A stretch of DNA of 64,000 nt from Microcoleus vaginatus HSN003 (GCF_022701255.1 NZ_CP031705.1:5766001-5830000); one strand, 5' to 3'; positions 9,315 to 18,184 are shown, counted from the first letter of the stretch. The notes: generated by a model not told the origin, from the sequence alone. Translations and numbers: made by a program.

Positions 9315-9617
9315 AAGACCGTTACTATTCGATACATTTATAATTTACAGTCTATCCTCGCTTCTGGGCAGCCTGGTTATAGGTATGAAGCCAGCGAGAT
9401 ATCCGTACCAACCGATCCCACAAGCAGCGTTAGGGCTGAGTCTGGGAACGGGAAAGGCTAGAAATGACTGGCATTCCTGACTACGAACAATGGACATCCC
9501 GGGTTTTACAGAAGTTTACTTAAGTCCAGGGCGATCGGCCAACAATAAGCTCTAGACTTTTAAAGAAGCGCCACGAGTCCTAGAAAACAGGGCTTTATCT
9601 ACCGTAAAAAAAACATT
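9315..9617. promoter_or_regulatory. Divergent intergenic region between DUF1517 gene and hemB
   Basis: 303 bp separating two divergent starts, so it must carry both promoters. No clear -35/-10 pair or regulator site was recognised by eye. Confidence 0.4.
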
Positions 9618-10601
9618 ATGTTTCCAACTCACCGCCCCCGCCGCCTCCGCAACCATCCCCAACTCCGCCGGATGGTACGCGAAAATATCTTGACAACCAG
9701 CGATTTAATTTACCCCTTATTTGCCGTACCAGGGGAAGCTTTTGCTAAAGAAGTCACATCGATGCCGGGAGTTTACCAGCTATCGGTAGACAAAATAGTA
9801 GAAGAAGCAAAAGAAGTCTACGACCTCGGCATTCCCGCGATTATTTTATTCGGCATTCCCGCAGATAAAGACACAGATGCTACAGGTGCTTGGCACGACT
9901 GCGGCATCGTCCAACAAGCGACGGAAGCAGTAAAAAAAGCCGTACCAGATTTAATCGTCATGGTCGATACTTGTCTGTGCGAATATACCCCTCACGGTCA
10001 CTGCGGTTATTTGCAAGTCGGAGATTTAAGTGGCCGCGTCTTGAACGATCCCACACTAGAATTGCTCAAGAAAACCGCCGTTGCTCAAGCTAAAGCCGGT
10101 GCAGATATTATCGCACCTTCGGGAATGATGGACGGTTTTGTCGGAGCAATTCGCGAAGGATTGGACAGTGCTGGATTTGAAGATATTCCCATCATGTCTT
10201 ACGCGGCAAAATACGCCTCAGCTTATTATGGCCCGTTCCGAGATGCGGCCGATTCTGCTCCGCAATTTGGCGATCGACGCACCTATCAAATGGACCCAGG
10301 AAACGGCCGCGAAGCTCTCAAAGAAATTGCTCTCGACATTGCCGAAGGCGCAGATATGCTCATGGTTAAACCCGCTTTAGCTTACATGGACATCATCTGG
10401 CGCGTGAAGGAAGCAACTAACCTGCCAGTTGCTGCTTACAACGTTTCTGGAGAATATGCGATGGTGAAAGCCGCCGCCCTCAACGGTTGGATAGATGAAG
10501 AAAGAGTAGTGATGGAAACATTGACCGGATTCAAGCGTGCTGGTACTGATTTGATTTTGACTTACCACGCCAAAGACGCCGCCCGCTGGCTGCAAAACTG
10601 A
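9618..10601 (+). CDS. hemB: Delta-aminolevulinic acid dehydratase (porphobilinogen synthase)
   Basis: Condenses two 5-aminolevulinate molecules to porphobilinogen for haem, chlorophyll and bilin synthesis. 327 residues, the normal length. Visible motifs are the N-terminal RPRRLRNHPQLRRMVRE, the metal-site segment DTCLCEYTPHGHCG, the first active-site Lys region (SYAAKYASAYYGPFRDA) and the Schiff-base Lys region MVKPALAYMDII. The variant metal-site residues, with Asp and Cys mixed, are typical of Mg/Zn hybrid-type enzymes. A hairpin follows at 10626-10667. Confidence 0.97.
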   Translation: MFPTHRPRRLRNHPQLRRMVRENILTTSDLIYPLFAVPGEAFAKEVTSMPGVYQLSVDKIVEEAKEVYDLGIPAIILFGIPADKDTDATGAWHDCGIVQQATEAVKKAVPDLIVMVDTCLCEYTPHGHCGYLQVGDLSGRVLNDPTLELLKKTAVAQAKAGADIIAPSGMMDGFVGAIREGLDSAGFEDIPIMSYAAKYASAYYGPFRDAADSAPQFGDRRTYQMDPGNGREALKEIALDIAEGADMLMVKPALAYMDIIWRVKEATNLPVAAYNVSGEYAMVKAAALNGWIDEERVVMETLTGFKRAGTDLILTYHAKDAARWLQN

Positions 10602-10625
10602 TTCACTCGATTTGACAGGTGAGAT

Positions 10626-10667
10626 TTGACTCCACAGCACAATCTTCGGGTGTTTTCGTGGAGTCAA
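10626..10667 (+). terminator. Hairpin downstream of hemB
   Basis: Perfect 10 bp inverted repeat TTGACTCCAC / GTGGAGTCAA with a 22 nt loop, 25 bp after the hemB stop. There is no T-run afterwards, so it may stabilise the 3' end rather than act as a classic intrinsic terminator. Confidence 0.4.
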
Positions 10668-11102
10668 TACCTCTCTCGATAGATGCTTTTTAAGCAGGCA
10701 AGAAACAAGCTATCGCTTACGCTTACCGATAAAAGACGCCTCGAAATCGGCTTTTTACAGTCTCAGTGGGCTGTAAGGAAGTATTGGTATGAAAAAACCC
10801 GGTTTCTCTGTAGACCAACTCCAAACCCCCTAAAAAATCAGTCATTCCCCATCTAAAATCTCAAATCTAAAACCTCCCATGGTATGAGTTATTAAGTTGG
10901 GAATTCTGAGTCAAAGACTTTTTTACAAAATATAGCCAAAAAAGTATTAATAATTACCGAAATTAGTTAAAAAATATGTATGAATAAAAATAGTTTTGTA
11001 AATCGGGAATTAAATCATTGATTGTTCCCAAGCAAAATCAACTATACCCGGTAAGACAGTAAAAGTAACACACTTTAGATAGAAATTGAAGGCAGATTGA
11101 GC
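10668..11102. other. Intergenic region, no gene seen
   Basis: AT-rich spacer carrying one copy of the AACCCGGTTTCT-type repeat (around 10795) and the upstream region of the acetyltransferase gene. No further element recognised. Confidence 0.4.
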
Positions 11103-11591
11103 ATGACATCAACGACTAGGGATTCCAGTCACATTCAATTTTGTATAGGTCGCGATCGCGCAGACATCGTACAGATCCAAGAACTATTTAAAGCCGCCGC
11201 CTTTTGGGCGAGGGAACGCAAGATAGAAGATTGGGAAATTGCGATCGCCAACAGCGAACCAGTTGTTACAGTTTGGGACGGCTCACGGGCGATCGGCTTT
11301 GCCAGAGCCACCTCAGACGGCATCTATCGAGCCACCATCTGGGATGTCGCCATTCACCCGGATTACCAAGGTGCAGGACTCGGCCGTAAATTAGTGCAAA
11401 CCGTCTTGAGTCACCCTCGGATGTGCCGAGTAGAGCGAGTTTATCTCATGACAACTTACAAACAAAGCTTCTACGAGCGCATCGGTTTTCAGCAAAACGC
11501 TAGCACCACAATGGTACTTGAAAATCAGCTTCTAGAAGAGAATCTCGAATTAGAAATTAGCAACAGCGAATTGCTAACTGCTAATTGTTAA
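11103..11591 (+). CDS. GNAT family N-acetyltransferase
   Basis: 162 residues with the GCN5 fold. The acetyl-CoA pyrophosphate loop is in WDVAIHPDYQGAGLGRKLV (Q/R-x-x-G-x-G/A), preceded by the beta strand IGFARATSDG. The region FYERIGFQ matches the C-terminal motif of the fold. It closely resembles the acetyltransferase at 16391 (both share GFARATSD and HPDYQG), so the two are paralogues. A TTG six bases upstream is an alternative start. The acceptor is unknown; protein or small-amine acetylation are both possible. The C-terminus (from about 140) is a low-complexity Glu/Leu tail. Confidence 0.88.
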   Translation: MTSTTRDSSHIQFCIGRDRADIVQIQELFKAAAFWARERKIEDWEIAIANSEPVVTVWDGSRAIGFARATSDGIYRATIWDVAIHPDYQGAGLGRKLVQTVLSHPRMCRVERVYLMTTYKQSFYERIGFQQNASTTMVLENQLLEENLELEISNSELLTANC

Positions 11592-12111
11592 ATAATCACC
11601 CGATTGGCACCAAAATCTATAATATGTAGGGTGCGTAAGGGCGCACCTTACTCCCTATGAATAATTTCCTTGTTTCATCTTCCCTCGAACCTCTTCCCCA
11701 CCTCCGTTAAATCTGTTAAATCCTTTGCCTTCTTCCCCACCTCCGTTACATTTGATATGTTGCACCATTCTCCATAGCCTTTTATGAACAGGCAAGATGC
11801 CTGTTCCACCAGAAAATTAATCTCTTGTGGAACAGGCATCGTGCCTGTTGCGCTTTCGGGCCTGTTGCACAAGAAAATTCATCTCTTGTGCAACAGGCAT
11901 CTTGCCTGTTGCTTACAATGGTGCAATATCTCAGTTACATCCCGTACATTGCTCGTGGTTGAACGGGAGCATCGCATATTTGTAAAAACACTTCTTCTGG
12001 CTCCTTCCTTCTTCCTTCTTGCTCTTTCCTCCTGACTCCTGTCTCCTGACTCCTATCTCCAATTTCTAGCTTGGGTGCAAAAGTGAGATGCCCGTGGCCC
12101 AACTTCCTTCA
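11592..12111. other. Intergenic region holding palindromic element E1
   Basis: No gene seen. It contains element E1 (11760-11926), flanked by pyrimidine-rich CTTCCCCACCTCCGTTA repeats (11690-11750) and a CTCCTGACTCCT repeat (12030-12060). Confidence 0.6.
11760..11926 (+). mobile_element. Palindromic repeat element E1 with TTGCACCATT inverted ends
   Basis: Bounded by TTGCACCATT (11760-11769) and AATGGTGCAA (11917-11926), a perfect 10 bp inverted repeat. Inside are the core palindromes AACAGGCAAGATGCCTGTT and AACAGGCATCTTGCCTGTT joined by AGAAAATTAATCTCTTGTG-type linkers, with one internal partial duplication. It is the same element as E2 (18965-19071) in opposite orientation. It encodes no protein and would be a non-autonomous element. 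Confidence 0.75.
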
Positions 12112-13047
12112 TCACAAAGTTGCCAAAGGAATAGAACACTGAGTACGGTTAAAATTGCACTCTTCGGACTCAGAAGGCACAGCCAGAACCTCTAACTTTC
12201 CGCTCATCAAACTTAAAAGAGTCTGATTCATCAATAACCTCATTCCAGAAGACACCTGAGAATTATCGCTGCTCTTAGTAGCATCACACTCCAAATCGTG
12301 CTTCAGCAAATCCCAAGACTCGCTCCAACCACTCACTGAACGCTGATCGTCCACCCAAATGTGAACGCATCCAGATTCCGGCGAAGCATGGGCAGACACA
12401 GAAATACTCCCCTCCTCCATCTGAGCAACAGCAGTATCTACCAAATGGACTAAAACTTGCCTAAATCTCGGCAAATCTGCCAATACATAAATCCCCGGAT
12501 CTGGTGGCAATATCTCCAAACGAATGCCGCGATTAGCAGCCTGCAAGTAAGTTAAATCATCAACCTCGTCAAAAACCTTAGCTAACTGAATCGGCTCAAT
12601 ATCCATCCTGTCAGTACCGTGTTCAGTTTTAGCAACAGAGATAATTTCATCTATCAATTTCACCAGCTTGAGTGCCGCGACGTGAGCTTGCTCGACAAAC
12701 TCTCGCTCCTCAGCAGGATCGTCGCACAAATCCGAGAGAATTAATTGCAGCGTACCAATCATAGTGCTCAGGGGCGATCGCAACTCGTGAGAAGTTCGAG
12801 CCAAAAAACCCGCCTTAAATTGGCTCATCTCCGATGCCATCTGATAAGCCAATTGAGTTTGCTTAAGTTGCTCGGAAAGGGCATCAAACTTCTCTAAGTG
12901 AATTTCTTGAGGAGGTGGCTGCACTTTGGGTGCAGGTTCGGGCTGTTGCGAGCTTTTTTGCCGCCGGCGCCAAATCACACTGCTTCCCAAACCCAGCCCC
13001 AGTCCCATACCTAAATATATAAATTCGCTCCAGCCGATCGGCGCCAT
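12112..13047 (-). CDS. Membrane-anchored histidine kinase with degenerate ATPase domain
   Basis: 311 residues. An N-terminal hydrophobic anchor (about 8-25) is followed by a Gln/Pro linker and a HisKA dimerisation domain with the phospho-acceptor H87 in SHELRSPLSTMIG. The ATPase region (about 155-311) is recognisable by order, but the N-box reads VLVHLVDTAVAQ where kinases have NLLxNA, and the expected DxGxG box reads WVDDQRSVSGW. The Gly-rich ATP lid is also missing. It is probably catalytically dead and acts as a scaffold, phosphate sink or sensor. It starts 26 bp after tsaC on the same strand, suggesting cotranscription. Confidence 0.8.
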   Translation of the reverse strand: MAPIGWSEFIYLGMGLGLGLGSSVIWRRRQKSSQQPEPAPKVQPPPQEIHLEKFDALSEQLKQTQLAYQMASEMSQFKAGFLARTSHELRSPLSTMIGTLQLILSDLCDDPAEEREFVEQAHVAALKLVKLIDEIISVAKTEHGTDRMDIEPIQLAKVFDEVDDLTYLQAANRGIRLEILPPDPGIYVLADLPRFRQVLVHLVDTAVAQMEEGSISVSAHASPESGCVHIWVDDQRSVSGWSESWDLLKHDLECDATKSSDNSQVSSGMRLLMNQTLLSLMSGKLEVLAVPSESEECNFNRTQCSIPLATL

Positions 13048-13072
13048 ATTGCTTTGCCTTGGAGTTTAGCTT

Positions 13073-13666
13073 TTAGCATTCTAACTCGATCGCGCCTTGT
13101 CGCAATATTTCCCAATCGCTGCCACTCCATTTAGCCACAGTGGAAGGCAAACTCGAAGCTGTTGCCGCTGTTGCTAATTCAGAAGGCACTAATGTCAAGA
13201 CTTCGGGAAACACAGCCTCAATTTCTGCCACCGACTCCAGAGGTGGCTGACCGGATAAATTAGCGCTGGTAGTCGCCAAAGGGCCTGTCTGCTCTAGAAT
13301 TTTGAGCGCAAGGGGAAGGTTAGGCACTCGTACTCCGATTGTAGTTCGATCGATGGGATTGAGAGCCGCCGGAACTTTTGCCGAAGCCGGCAGCACCAAA
13401 GTTAACGCCCCCGGCCAATAGGATTCGGCTACTTGCTGCCACAATTTTAACTCTGCTGGACTTCCCTGCACGTAAGGCCACAAAGCCCTCGCTGATGCTG
13501 CCATCAAAATCAGCGGTTTGTCTTGACTGCGGCGTTTAGCTGCAAAAATCAGCTCGGAGCGATCGGGACGCGCAGCCAAAGCGGGTACAGTATCTGTAGG
13601 AAAACTGACGATATGATTACCAGAAATTGCCCCTTGAACTAGGGCATCGATCGAAACTTGTGTCAT
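13073..13666 (-). CDS. tsaC: Threonylcarbamoyl-AMP synthase (TsaC/Sua5/YrdC family)
   Basis: Makes threonylcarbamoyl-adenylate from Thr, bicarbonate and ATP for t6A37 of ANN-decoding tRNAs. 197 residues, the single-domain form without the Sua5 C-terminal extension. Visible motifs are the substrate loop SFPTDTVPAL, KRRSQDKPL, the ridge WPGALTLVLP, TIGVRVPNLP and LATTSANLSGQPP. It stands head-to-tail between prmC (46 bp upstream) and the degenerate kinase, likely as one operon. Pairing of tsaC with prmC is a common bacterial arrangement and supports both calls. Confidence 0.93.
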   Translation of the reverse strand: MTQVSIDALVQGAISGNHIVSFPTDTVPALAARPDRSELIFAAKRRSQDKPLILMAASARALWPYVQGSPAELKLWQQVAESYWPGALTLVLPASAKVPAALNPIDRTTIGVRVPNLPLALKILEQTGPLATTSANLSGQPPLESVAEIEAVFPEVLTLVPSELATAATASSLPSTVAKWSGSDWEILRQGAIELEC

Positions 13667-13712
13667 ACCATTTTAGATTTAAGATTTTAGAATTGCGGCA
13701 TATTCTTGAAAC

Positions 13713-14690
13713 CTAAAGACGGTAGGCTAAGGCAAACCGATCGACTCCTGCTAAATCAGAAAATATCTGAACTTTGCCATAACTCCCGTGAGTTTGCAGC
13801 ATATCAGCTACCGCCTCAGCCTGTCCCGCCATCATCTCAATCAACCAAACTCCCCCCGATTCTAAATAATCGGGAGCCGTTTCTACCAAATGCCGGATGC
13901 ACTCTAACCCGTCAAAACCGCCGTCTAAGGCCAGATGAGGTTCATGCTTCAAAACTTCCGGTTGCAGGGTCAGAACCGTGCTGCTGGGGATGTAAGGCGG
14001 GTTAGAGACCATGCCGCTGACTTGACCTTTGAGAAAAGCTAGCGGTTCCCACCACAAACCTTGATAAAAATTAATTCGCGATCCAAAACCCAAATTCTCA
14101 GCATTCAGTCGAGCCACTGCCAAAGCTTCCGAACTGCAATCTACCGCATAAACCGTAGCATTGGTCAACGCAGAAGCCAAGCCGATCGCGATCGCCCCGC
14201 TGCCCGTCCCCAAATCCACCCAATGTGATTTGGCAAATTCTCCCCCCCGAACCTCGGAGAAGTTTAAATCTTCTCCCCCCCTTACTAAGGGGTTGGGGGG
14301 GGTAGATTTTTGATTGATATTTTCTACTTCTAAACGGCTTTTAACAGCTTCTACAGCCAAATCGATCAGCAATTCCGTTTCAGGGCGCGGAATTAGCACC
14401 GCCGGCGTTACTTTGAGCGAAAAATGCCGCCAATGTGCAACTCCCGTTAAATACTGCACCGGCACCCGTTCCTGTAAGCGCCGCTGCCACAATTGAGCCA
14501 GTTCAGATAAAGACAACTTTAATTCAATTTTTGGCAAATCTTTAAACGACTCCAAACGCAGAGCCAACCTATCTAAACGAGCCAGCTCTTGCAGCAGCCA
14601 GTCGATTTCTGCTAGAGGAATATCATAATCGATCGCCTCTGCCTTAGCTTGATTCACCCACTGCCAAAGCTCTAAACCAGAAGCAAACAT
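13713..14690 (-). CDS. prmC: Peptide chain release factor N5-glutamine methyltransferase
   Basis: Methylates the GGQ glutamine of RF1 and RF2. 325 residues, longer than the usual 280-300. The N-terminal helical domain (1-100) ends in RVPVQYLTGVAHWRHFSLKV, followed by LIPRPETELLIDLAVE. The SAM motif is WVDLGTGSGAIAIGLA and the catalytic motif is MVSNPPYIPSS. Between LLIDLAVE and motif I sits an insertion of about 30 residues (STPPNPLVRGGEDLNF..EVRGGE) encoded by a G/C-tract repeat (14236-14310). The insert keeps the frame, so the enzyme is probably functional. It is cotranscribed with tsaC. Confidence 0.94.
   Translation of the reverse strand: MFASGLELWQWVNQAKAEAIDYDIPLAEIDWLLQELARLDRLALRLESFKDLPKIELKLSLSELAQLWQRRLQERVPVQYLTGVAHWRHFSLKVTPAVLIPRPETELLIDLAVEAVKSRLEVENINQKSTPPNPLVRGGEDLNFSEVRGGEFAKSHWVDLGTGSGAIAIGLASALTNATVYAVDCSSEALAVARLNAENLGFGSRINFYQGLWWEPLAFLKGQVSGMVSNPPYIPSSTVLTLQPEVLKHEPHLALDGGFDGLECIRHLVETAPDYLESGGVWLIEMMAGQAEAVADMLQTHGSYGKVQIFSDLAGVDRFALAYRL
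14236..14310. repeat. Repeat-derived in-frame insertion inside prmC
   Basis: A segment with paired C-runs and G-runs (CTCCCCCCC ... GGGGTTGGGGGGG) and CTTACTAAGGGGTTGG, like the TPPNPL..GG-encoding dispersed repeats seen between and inside cyanobacterial genes. It lies in the loop of prmC just before SAM motif I. Confidence 0.65.
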
Positions 14691-14699
14691 AAGGCTTTT

Positions 14700-14851
14700 T
14701 AGTAATCGGTAATTCTTAAGGGGTAATTCGCAATTGCTAACTGGTAATTAGTAATTAGTAATTACTAATTGGTAATTAGTAGGCTGAGTCGAGAAACCCA
14801 ACCTACTAATTAATGACTGATAATTAATGACTAATGACTGCTGACTAACTA
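14700..14851. repeat. AT-rich short repeats (TAATTAGTAATTA)
   Basis: Tandem copies of GGTAATTAGTAATTAG and related palindromic octamers fill most of the gap between prmC and the Tic22-like gene, followed by TAATGACT repeats. Confidence 0.6.
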
Positions 14852-15706
14852 TTAGCGAGCTGGAGCCGGAGCTGGAGCCGGCCGAGCTGGAGCCGGAGAG
14901 GCTGGAGCCGGTCGAGTTTGATTCGGAGCAAGCTGTGGATTTTGGCCCGCACCGGCAGGTTGGAGCGATCGCACAAATTCCAGCGATTCCCGCGAGGGAA
15001 CCAAAATCATTTGCGTCAAAAACGGGTCGTTTTCAGTACGCAAAGCTTCCAAAACGCTCTCCAAGTTGACCACCTCAATCTTAATTGTGGCAGTCACGTT
15101 CGGCTGCTGCTGCTTAAAACGATCGACCATGCCCTGTAAATCCTCCTTGTTAAAAAACAAGGGAATCACCTCTTGCTGGCCCCGCTGAATCGTCAAATAA
15201 CCATTTTCCGCGCCGCCTCTTGCCAAAAACAGAGGTACACCGTTGAACTCGTTAACTTGTTGACCAGTCTGTTGAAGTACAGTTTTAGCCGACTGCACCT
15301 GCTGCGGAGCCGGAACAAAAGCAAATTGCACTTCCTCCGGCTTACCTTTATTTGCTTGAGTGATCTGATAAATTTCCCCCAGCGACACCGGCATCACGCG
15401 CACCGACGCCGCCAACTGAGGATTTTTGGTTTTCAGTTGATCGACAAAAGCTTGAGCATCTTTCTGGCTGATGAAAATTCCCGCGACGGAAGCATTACCA
15501 GTTTGACCCTCACCCTGCTTGGGAACAGAAGCGATCAAGGGCGCACCCTGAGCGTCTGTAATCGTAAATACTGGCACCGATCGCAATTTTTCCAAAATTT
15601 GCGGCTCCGGCAGTGCCAGTGCAGACATTTTGCCAATTGGGGAGGGGCCCAGCAGAGTGCTGCCGACAATTCCCAATATTGCGCCCAAACGAACTAATGA
15701 TTTCAT
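14852..15706 (-). CDS. tic22: Tic22-like periplasmic protein
   Basis: 284 residues from the ATG at 15706; the frame extends 11 codons further, but MKSLVRLGAILGIVGSTLLG begins a normal signal peptide, with cleavage likely after SALA. The mature part has the two-fold Tic22 repeat: LRSVPVFTITDAQGAPLIAS with VAGIFISQKDAQAFVDQL, and FNGVPLFLARGG with VIPLFFNKEDLQGMVDRF. In cyanobacteria this periplasmic chaperone is linked to outer-membrane (Omp85) biogenesis, and in plastids to protein import. The C-terminal 35 residues are a Pro/Ala/Arg tail made of PAPAR-type repeats encoded by GAGCCGGAGCTG units, unusual for the family. Confidence 0.9.
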   Translation of the reverse strand: MKSLVRLGAILGIVGSTLLGPSPIGKMSALALPEPQILEKLRSVPVFTITDAQGAPLIASVPKQGEGQTGNASVAGIFISQKDAQAFVDQLKTKNPQLAASVRVMPVSLGEIYQITQANKGKPEEVQFAFVPAPQQVQSAKTVLQQTGQQVNEFNGVPLFLARGGAENGYLTIQRGQQEVIPLFFNKEDLQGMVDRFKQQQPNVTATIKIEVVNLESVLEALRTENDPFLTQMILVPSRESLEFVRSLQPAGAGQNPQLAPNQTRPAPASPAPARPAPAPAPAR

Positions 15707-15858
15707 GTTTTTTCCATCAGGAGCGATCCTGAAACACATTAACGCAAAGACTGGCGACTTAGCACGATCAGCAAAAACTGCCTCAATTTGTTTTCATTTT
15801 GACGAAATGTAAACATCAGAGACAGTTCTGCTTCAATCTATTATTTAACATTGTGCGA

Positions 15859-15932
15859 TCGGGATGACAGGATTTGAACCTGCGACATCCTGCTCCCAAA
15901 GCAGGCGCGCTACCAAGCTGCGCTACATCCCG
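15859..15932 (-). tRNA. tRNA-Pro (anticodon TGG)
   Basis: 74 nt on the minus strand without encoded CCA. The acceptor stem is CGGGATG/CATCCCG with discriminator A. The D-arm has AGCGCAGCTTGGTAGCGC, the anticodon loop reads TTTGGGA between CTGCT... and ...AGCAG, and the T-arm has GTTCAAATC. The TGG anticodon decodes CCN proline codons. Confidence 0.96.
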
Positions 15933-16390
15933 GTGTTATAGTTAGCTAACCTCTAACCATTAACGCACAAAACCACTTGCTTGTCAAGCTTTATTAAATA
16001 TTTAACTTTCGATGCAGCTAAGGCGAAGTTTTTTTCAGGTTGTGCGGTTTGACCCCACCCAAAAACCGATACCAGCCCCTGACTCCTATCGTGATCGGCT
16101 CACAATTTTAGACCCTAGTTCAAGCTCCCAGATTCATCTGTGGAATAAATCTCAAATCTCAAATAGTGCCTTCGACTGAGGGCGACTTGACGCCTCGACT
16201 GAGTGCCGAACGTCTCGCCGCAGTCTCAAATCTCAAATCGACTGACAATACTTGCACAGCTTCATAACGGCCCTGATGGCGAGATACATCCCAGCCTAAA
16301 TGACCGCAGCGCACAGGTGCATTCGGTGTTGGCAGCGTCAATATTGTATTGTATATCCTCAACAAATCAACGCCGACCTGCACCTCTGGG
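15933..16390. other. Intergenic region, no gene seen
   Basis: Spacer between the tRNA and the second GNAT gene. It has short imperfect repeats (GCCTTCGACTGAGGGCG and CGCCTCGACTGAGTGCC near 16162-16205) but no convincing coding frame or RNA gene. Confidence 0.4.
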
Positions 16391-16942
16391 CTAATCTGGA
16401 TACCAAAACATACCTTTAATCCCCTCTGGATCGGACATAAAGCCCAAATTGCGGTAAAAATCCACCACCTGAGGGTCAGCAAATAAGGTAATGTTGCTGA
16501 TATCTTCACTGCGGAGTTTTTTAATGATGTATTTCATCAGCGCCTTGCCCATGCCTTTGCCCTGGTAGTCAGGATGAACTACCACATCCCAAAGCGTGGC
16601 ATTAAAAGCATGGTCTGAAGTCGCTCTGGCGAAACCCACCAGCCGTCGCTGGCTGCCCCGCATCTCCCACATAGAGACGACTAGGAAGCTGTGCACAATA
16701 GCTTTTTTGACTTTACGCAGGGGACGGCGAGACCAACCCACTGCATTACAAAGTTCTTCGAGTTCGTAGAGGTCAATGTCCCGATCGCAACTGAAAAAGA
16801 TGCGAGCGTTGCCGCTGGCGGGTTTGCGAAACGTTGGGGAAAGCGGATCGCCTAACCCAACAGCCACATCTTCCTCAAAATCCGCTGTTTGGGGTACAGA
16901 GGCAGACTCAGAACTACTAAATAAGTTTTTCCAAAAACCCAT
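16391..16942 (-). CDS. GNAT family N-acetyltransferase (plastid-NSI-like)
   Basis: 183 residues from the ATG at 16942 (MGFWKNLFSS); the longer frame to 17062 has no supporting signal. Residues 50-183 form a GCN5 fold with LVGFARATSDHAFN, DVVVHPDYQGKGMGKALMKY (acetyl-CoA loop) and VVDFYRNLGF. The pattern and the short N-terminal linker resemble the cyanobacterial ancestors of plastid GNAT/NSI enzymes. It is paralogous to the protein at 11103. The substrate is unknown; lysine or N-terminal acetylation is plausible by homology. Confidence 0.88.
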   Translation of the reverse strand: MGFWKNLFSSSESASVPQTADFEEDVAVGLGDPLSPTFRKPASGNARIFFSCDRDIDLYELEELCNAVGWSRRPLRKVKKAIVHSFLVVSMWEMRGSQRRLVGFARATSDHAFNATLWDVVVHPDYQGKGMGKALMKYIIKKLRSEDISNITLFADPQVVDFYRNLGFMSDPEGIKGMFWYPD

Positions 16943-17458
16943 GCAGGCGCGGTTAAGGTAGTAGAAGTTGGACGACGAGAAAGAGAACCCGACAGATAAA
17001 CCCACTCCGATCGGTGTAGGATCAATTGCCGGTAGCCTCTTGAGGAACAGTTTACGGTACACTCATCTTACGCCGAAAACAGGGATTTGTCGTCCAACAT
17101 TGAGTCTGCGCTTTTTTGATTCTTGATTCTCGTCAAGTTTCGTAGAACTGTTCTGCTAGCCAGTGCGCGGACAACCCGGTTTTAAGGTAAAATTTGTTGC
17201 CGAACCAGGACAGAGGCATTTTGGGAATTGCTTCTTTTGAGTGCCGCCGATCGCGCCGGAACTTATACCCTTGGTGGGAAATACCACTGGAATGGCGCAA
17301 CGGTGACATTCTTGTGATCAGTTCCCCGACCGATTTGACTTTTGCTTTTAGTGAGAAGACGGGGACAATTTAAGTCGAATCGTCAAATCGAAAATCCCAT
17401 TGCCATAAGGCATGGGAGAGTCAATACCTAGTATATCTCCCGCACCTTCTCCTCAATT
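16943..17458. promoter_or_regulatory. Divergent intergenic region between GNAT and ACT-like genes
   Basis: 516 bp between divergent genes. It includes a small hairpin at about 17397-17417 (CCCATTGCC...GGCATGGG) some 45 bp before the ACT-like gene. No regulator binding site recognised. Confidence 0.35.
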
Positions 17459-18184
17459 ATGGCTTCGGGTTTAAAACCATCTACACTAGAACTTCTCAAG
17501 CGCTTTAACCGAGCGTTTCCGCAGTTTTATGAGCAATTTGTCAGCAGCGAAATCCAGTTGCAAAACCTCAAATTAGCTTACCAGCTTTACAAAACTCGGC
17601 AAGCAGTCATCGAAATCCGAGCCGAAGGTAACAAAAGTGCCCTGCATTTTGCTTACCGGAACCAGTCTTTTCTATTGAGCGATATTTTTGGAGTGCTCGC
17701 GGCCTACGGACTGACGATTCACAGTCTGAGTCTGTACGGTCAAATTTACCCGCCCATGCTGGTATTTATCAAATTGGTCGTATCTCGCGGTGGCAAGGTA
17801 CTGGCAGATAAAACAGCAGAAAACGTCTGTCGAGCCGTTCGAGAGGCCTTGGCGGGACATTTTGAGGTTGAAGAGATGTTGGCGGTGGAATTTAATTTAG
17901 ACGCGGGTTTGGAAGATGTGGCAACTGAATTCTACGTCGATCCGGTTTTCCACTTGCCAGCTTTACTGATTGAAGCAGATAATCAACCTGGACTTTTTTA
18001 CAAAGTTATGTATGCCATCTGGCAAGAGGATTTGTTGGTCGTAAATGCTAATTTGCTGGTTTGGCGGGGGCGAACTCGCCTAATTCTCTACTTGTTGGGG
18101 CCCAATGAAAGTTTAATTCCCGAGTATCTGGGGCAGAAAATCGCTGAGGGGGTGCGACAAAGATTGCTGGGCGAGCGATTTTAG
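17459..18184 (+). CDS. ACT-like domain protein, cyanobacterial, unknown function
   Basis: 241 residues. Two stretches look like ACT folds: residues about 70-105 (DIFGVLAAYGLTIHSLSLYG) and about 175-215 (NQPGLFYKVMYAIWQEDLLV, then VNANLLVWRGRTRLILYLLG). ACT pairs bind amino acids and regulate enzymes such as GlnD; here there is no catalytic domain, so it may be a stand-alone sensor. No signal peptide or membrane span. Monocistronic. Confidence 0.75.
   Translation: MASGLKPSTLELLKRFNRAFPQFYEQFVSSEIQLQNLKLAYQLYKTRQAVIEIRAEGNKSALHFAYRNQSFLLSDIFGVLAAYGLTIHSLSLYGQIYPPMLVFIKLVVSRGGKVLADKTAENVCRAVREALAGHFEVEEMLAVEFNLDAGLEDVATEFYVDPVFHLPALLIEADNQPGLFYKVMYAIWQEDLLVVNANLLVWRGRTRLILYLLGPNESLIPEYLGQKIAEGVRQRLLGERF

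Noticed and set aside
15173..15697. 174-codon plus-strand frame
   Set aside because: Antisense shadow of the Tic22-like gene, which has signal peptide and family motifs.
16159..16509. 116-codon minus-strand frame
   Set aside because: Overlaps the GNAT gene end in another frame; no motif or start signal.
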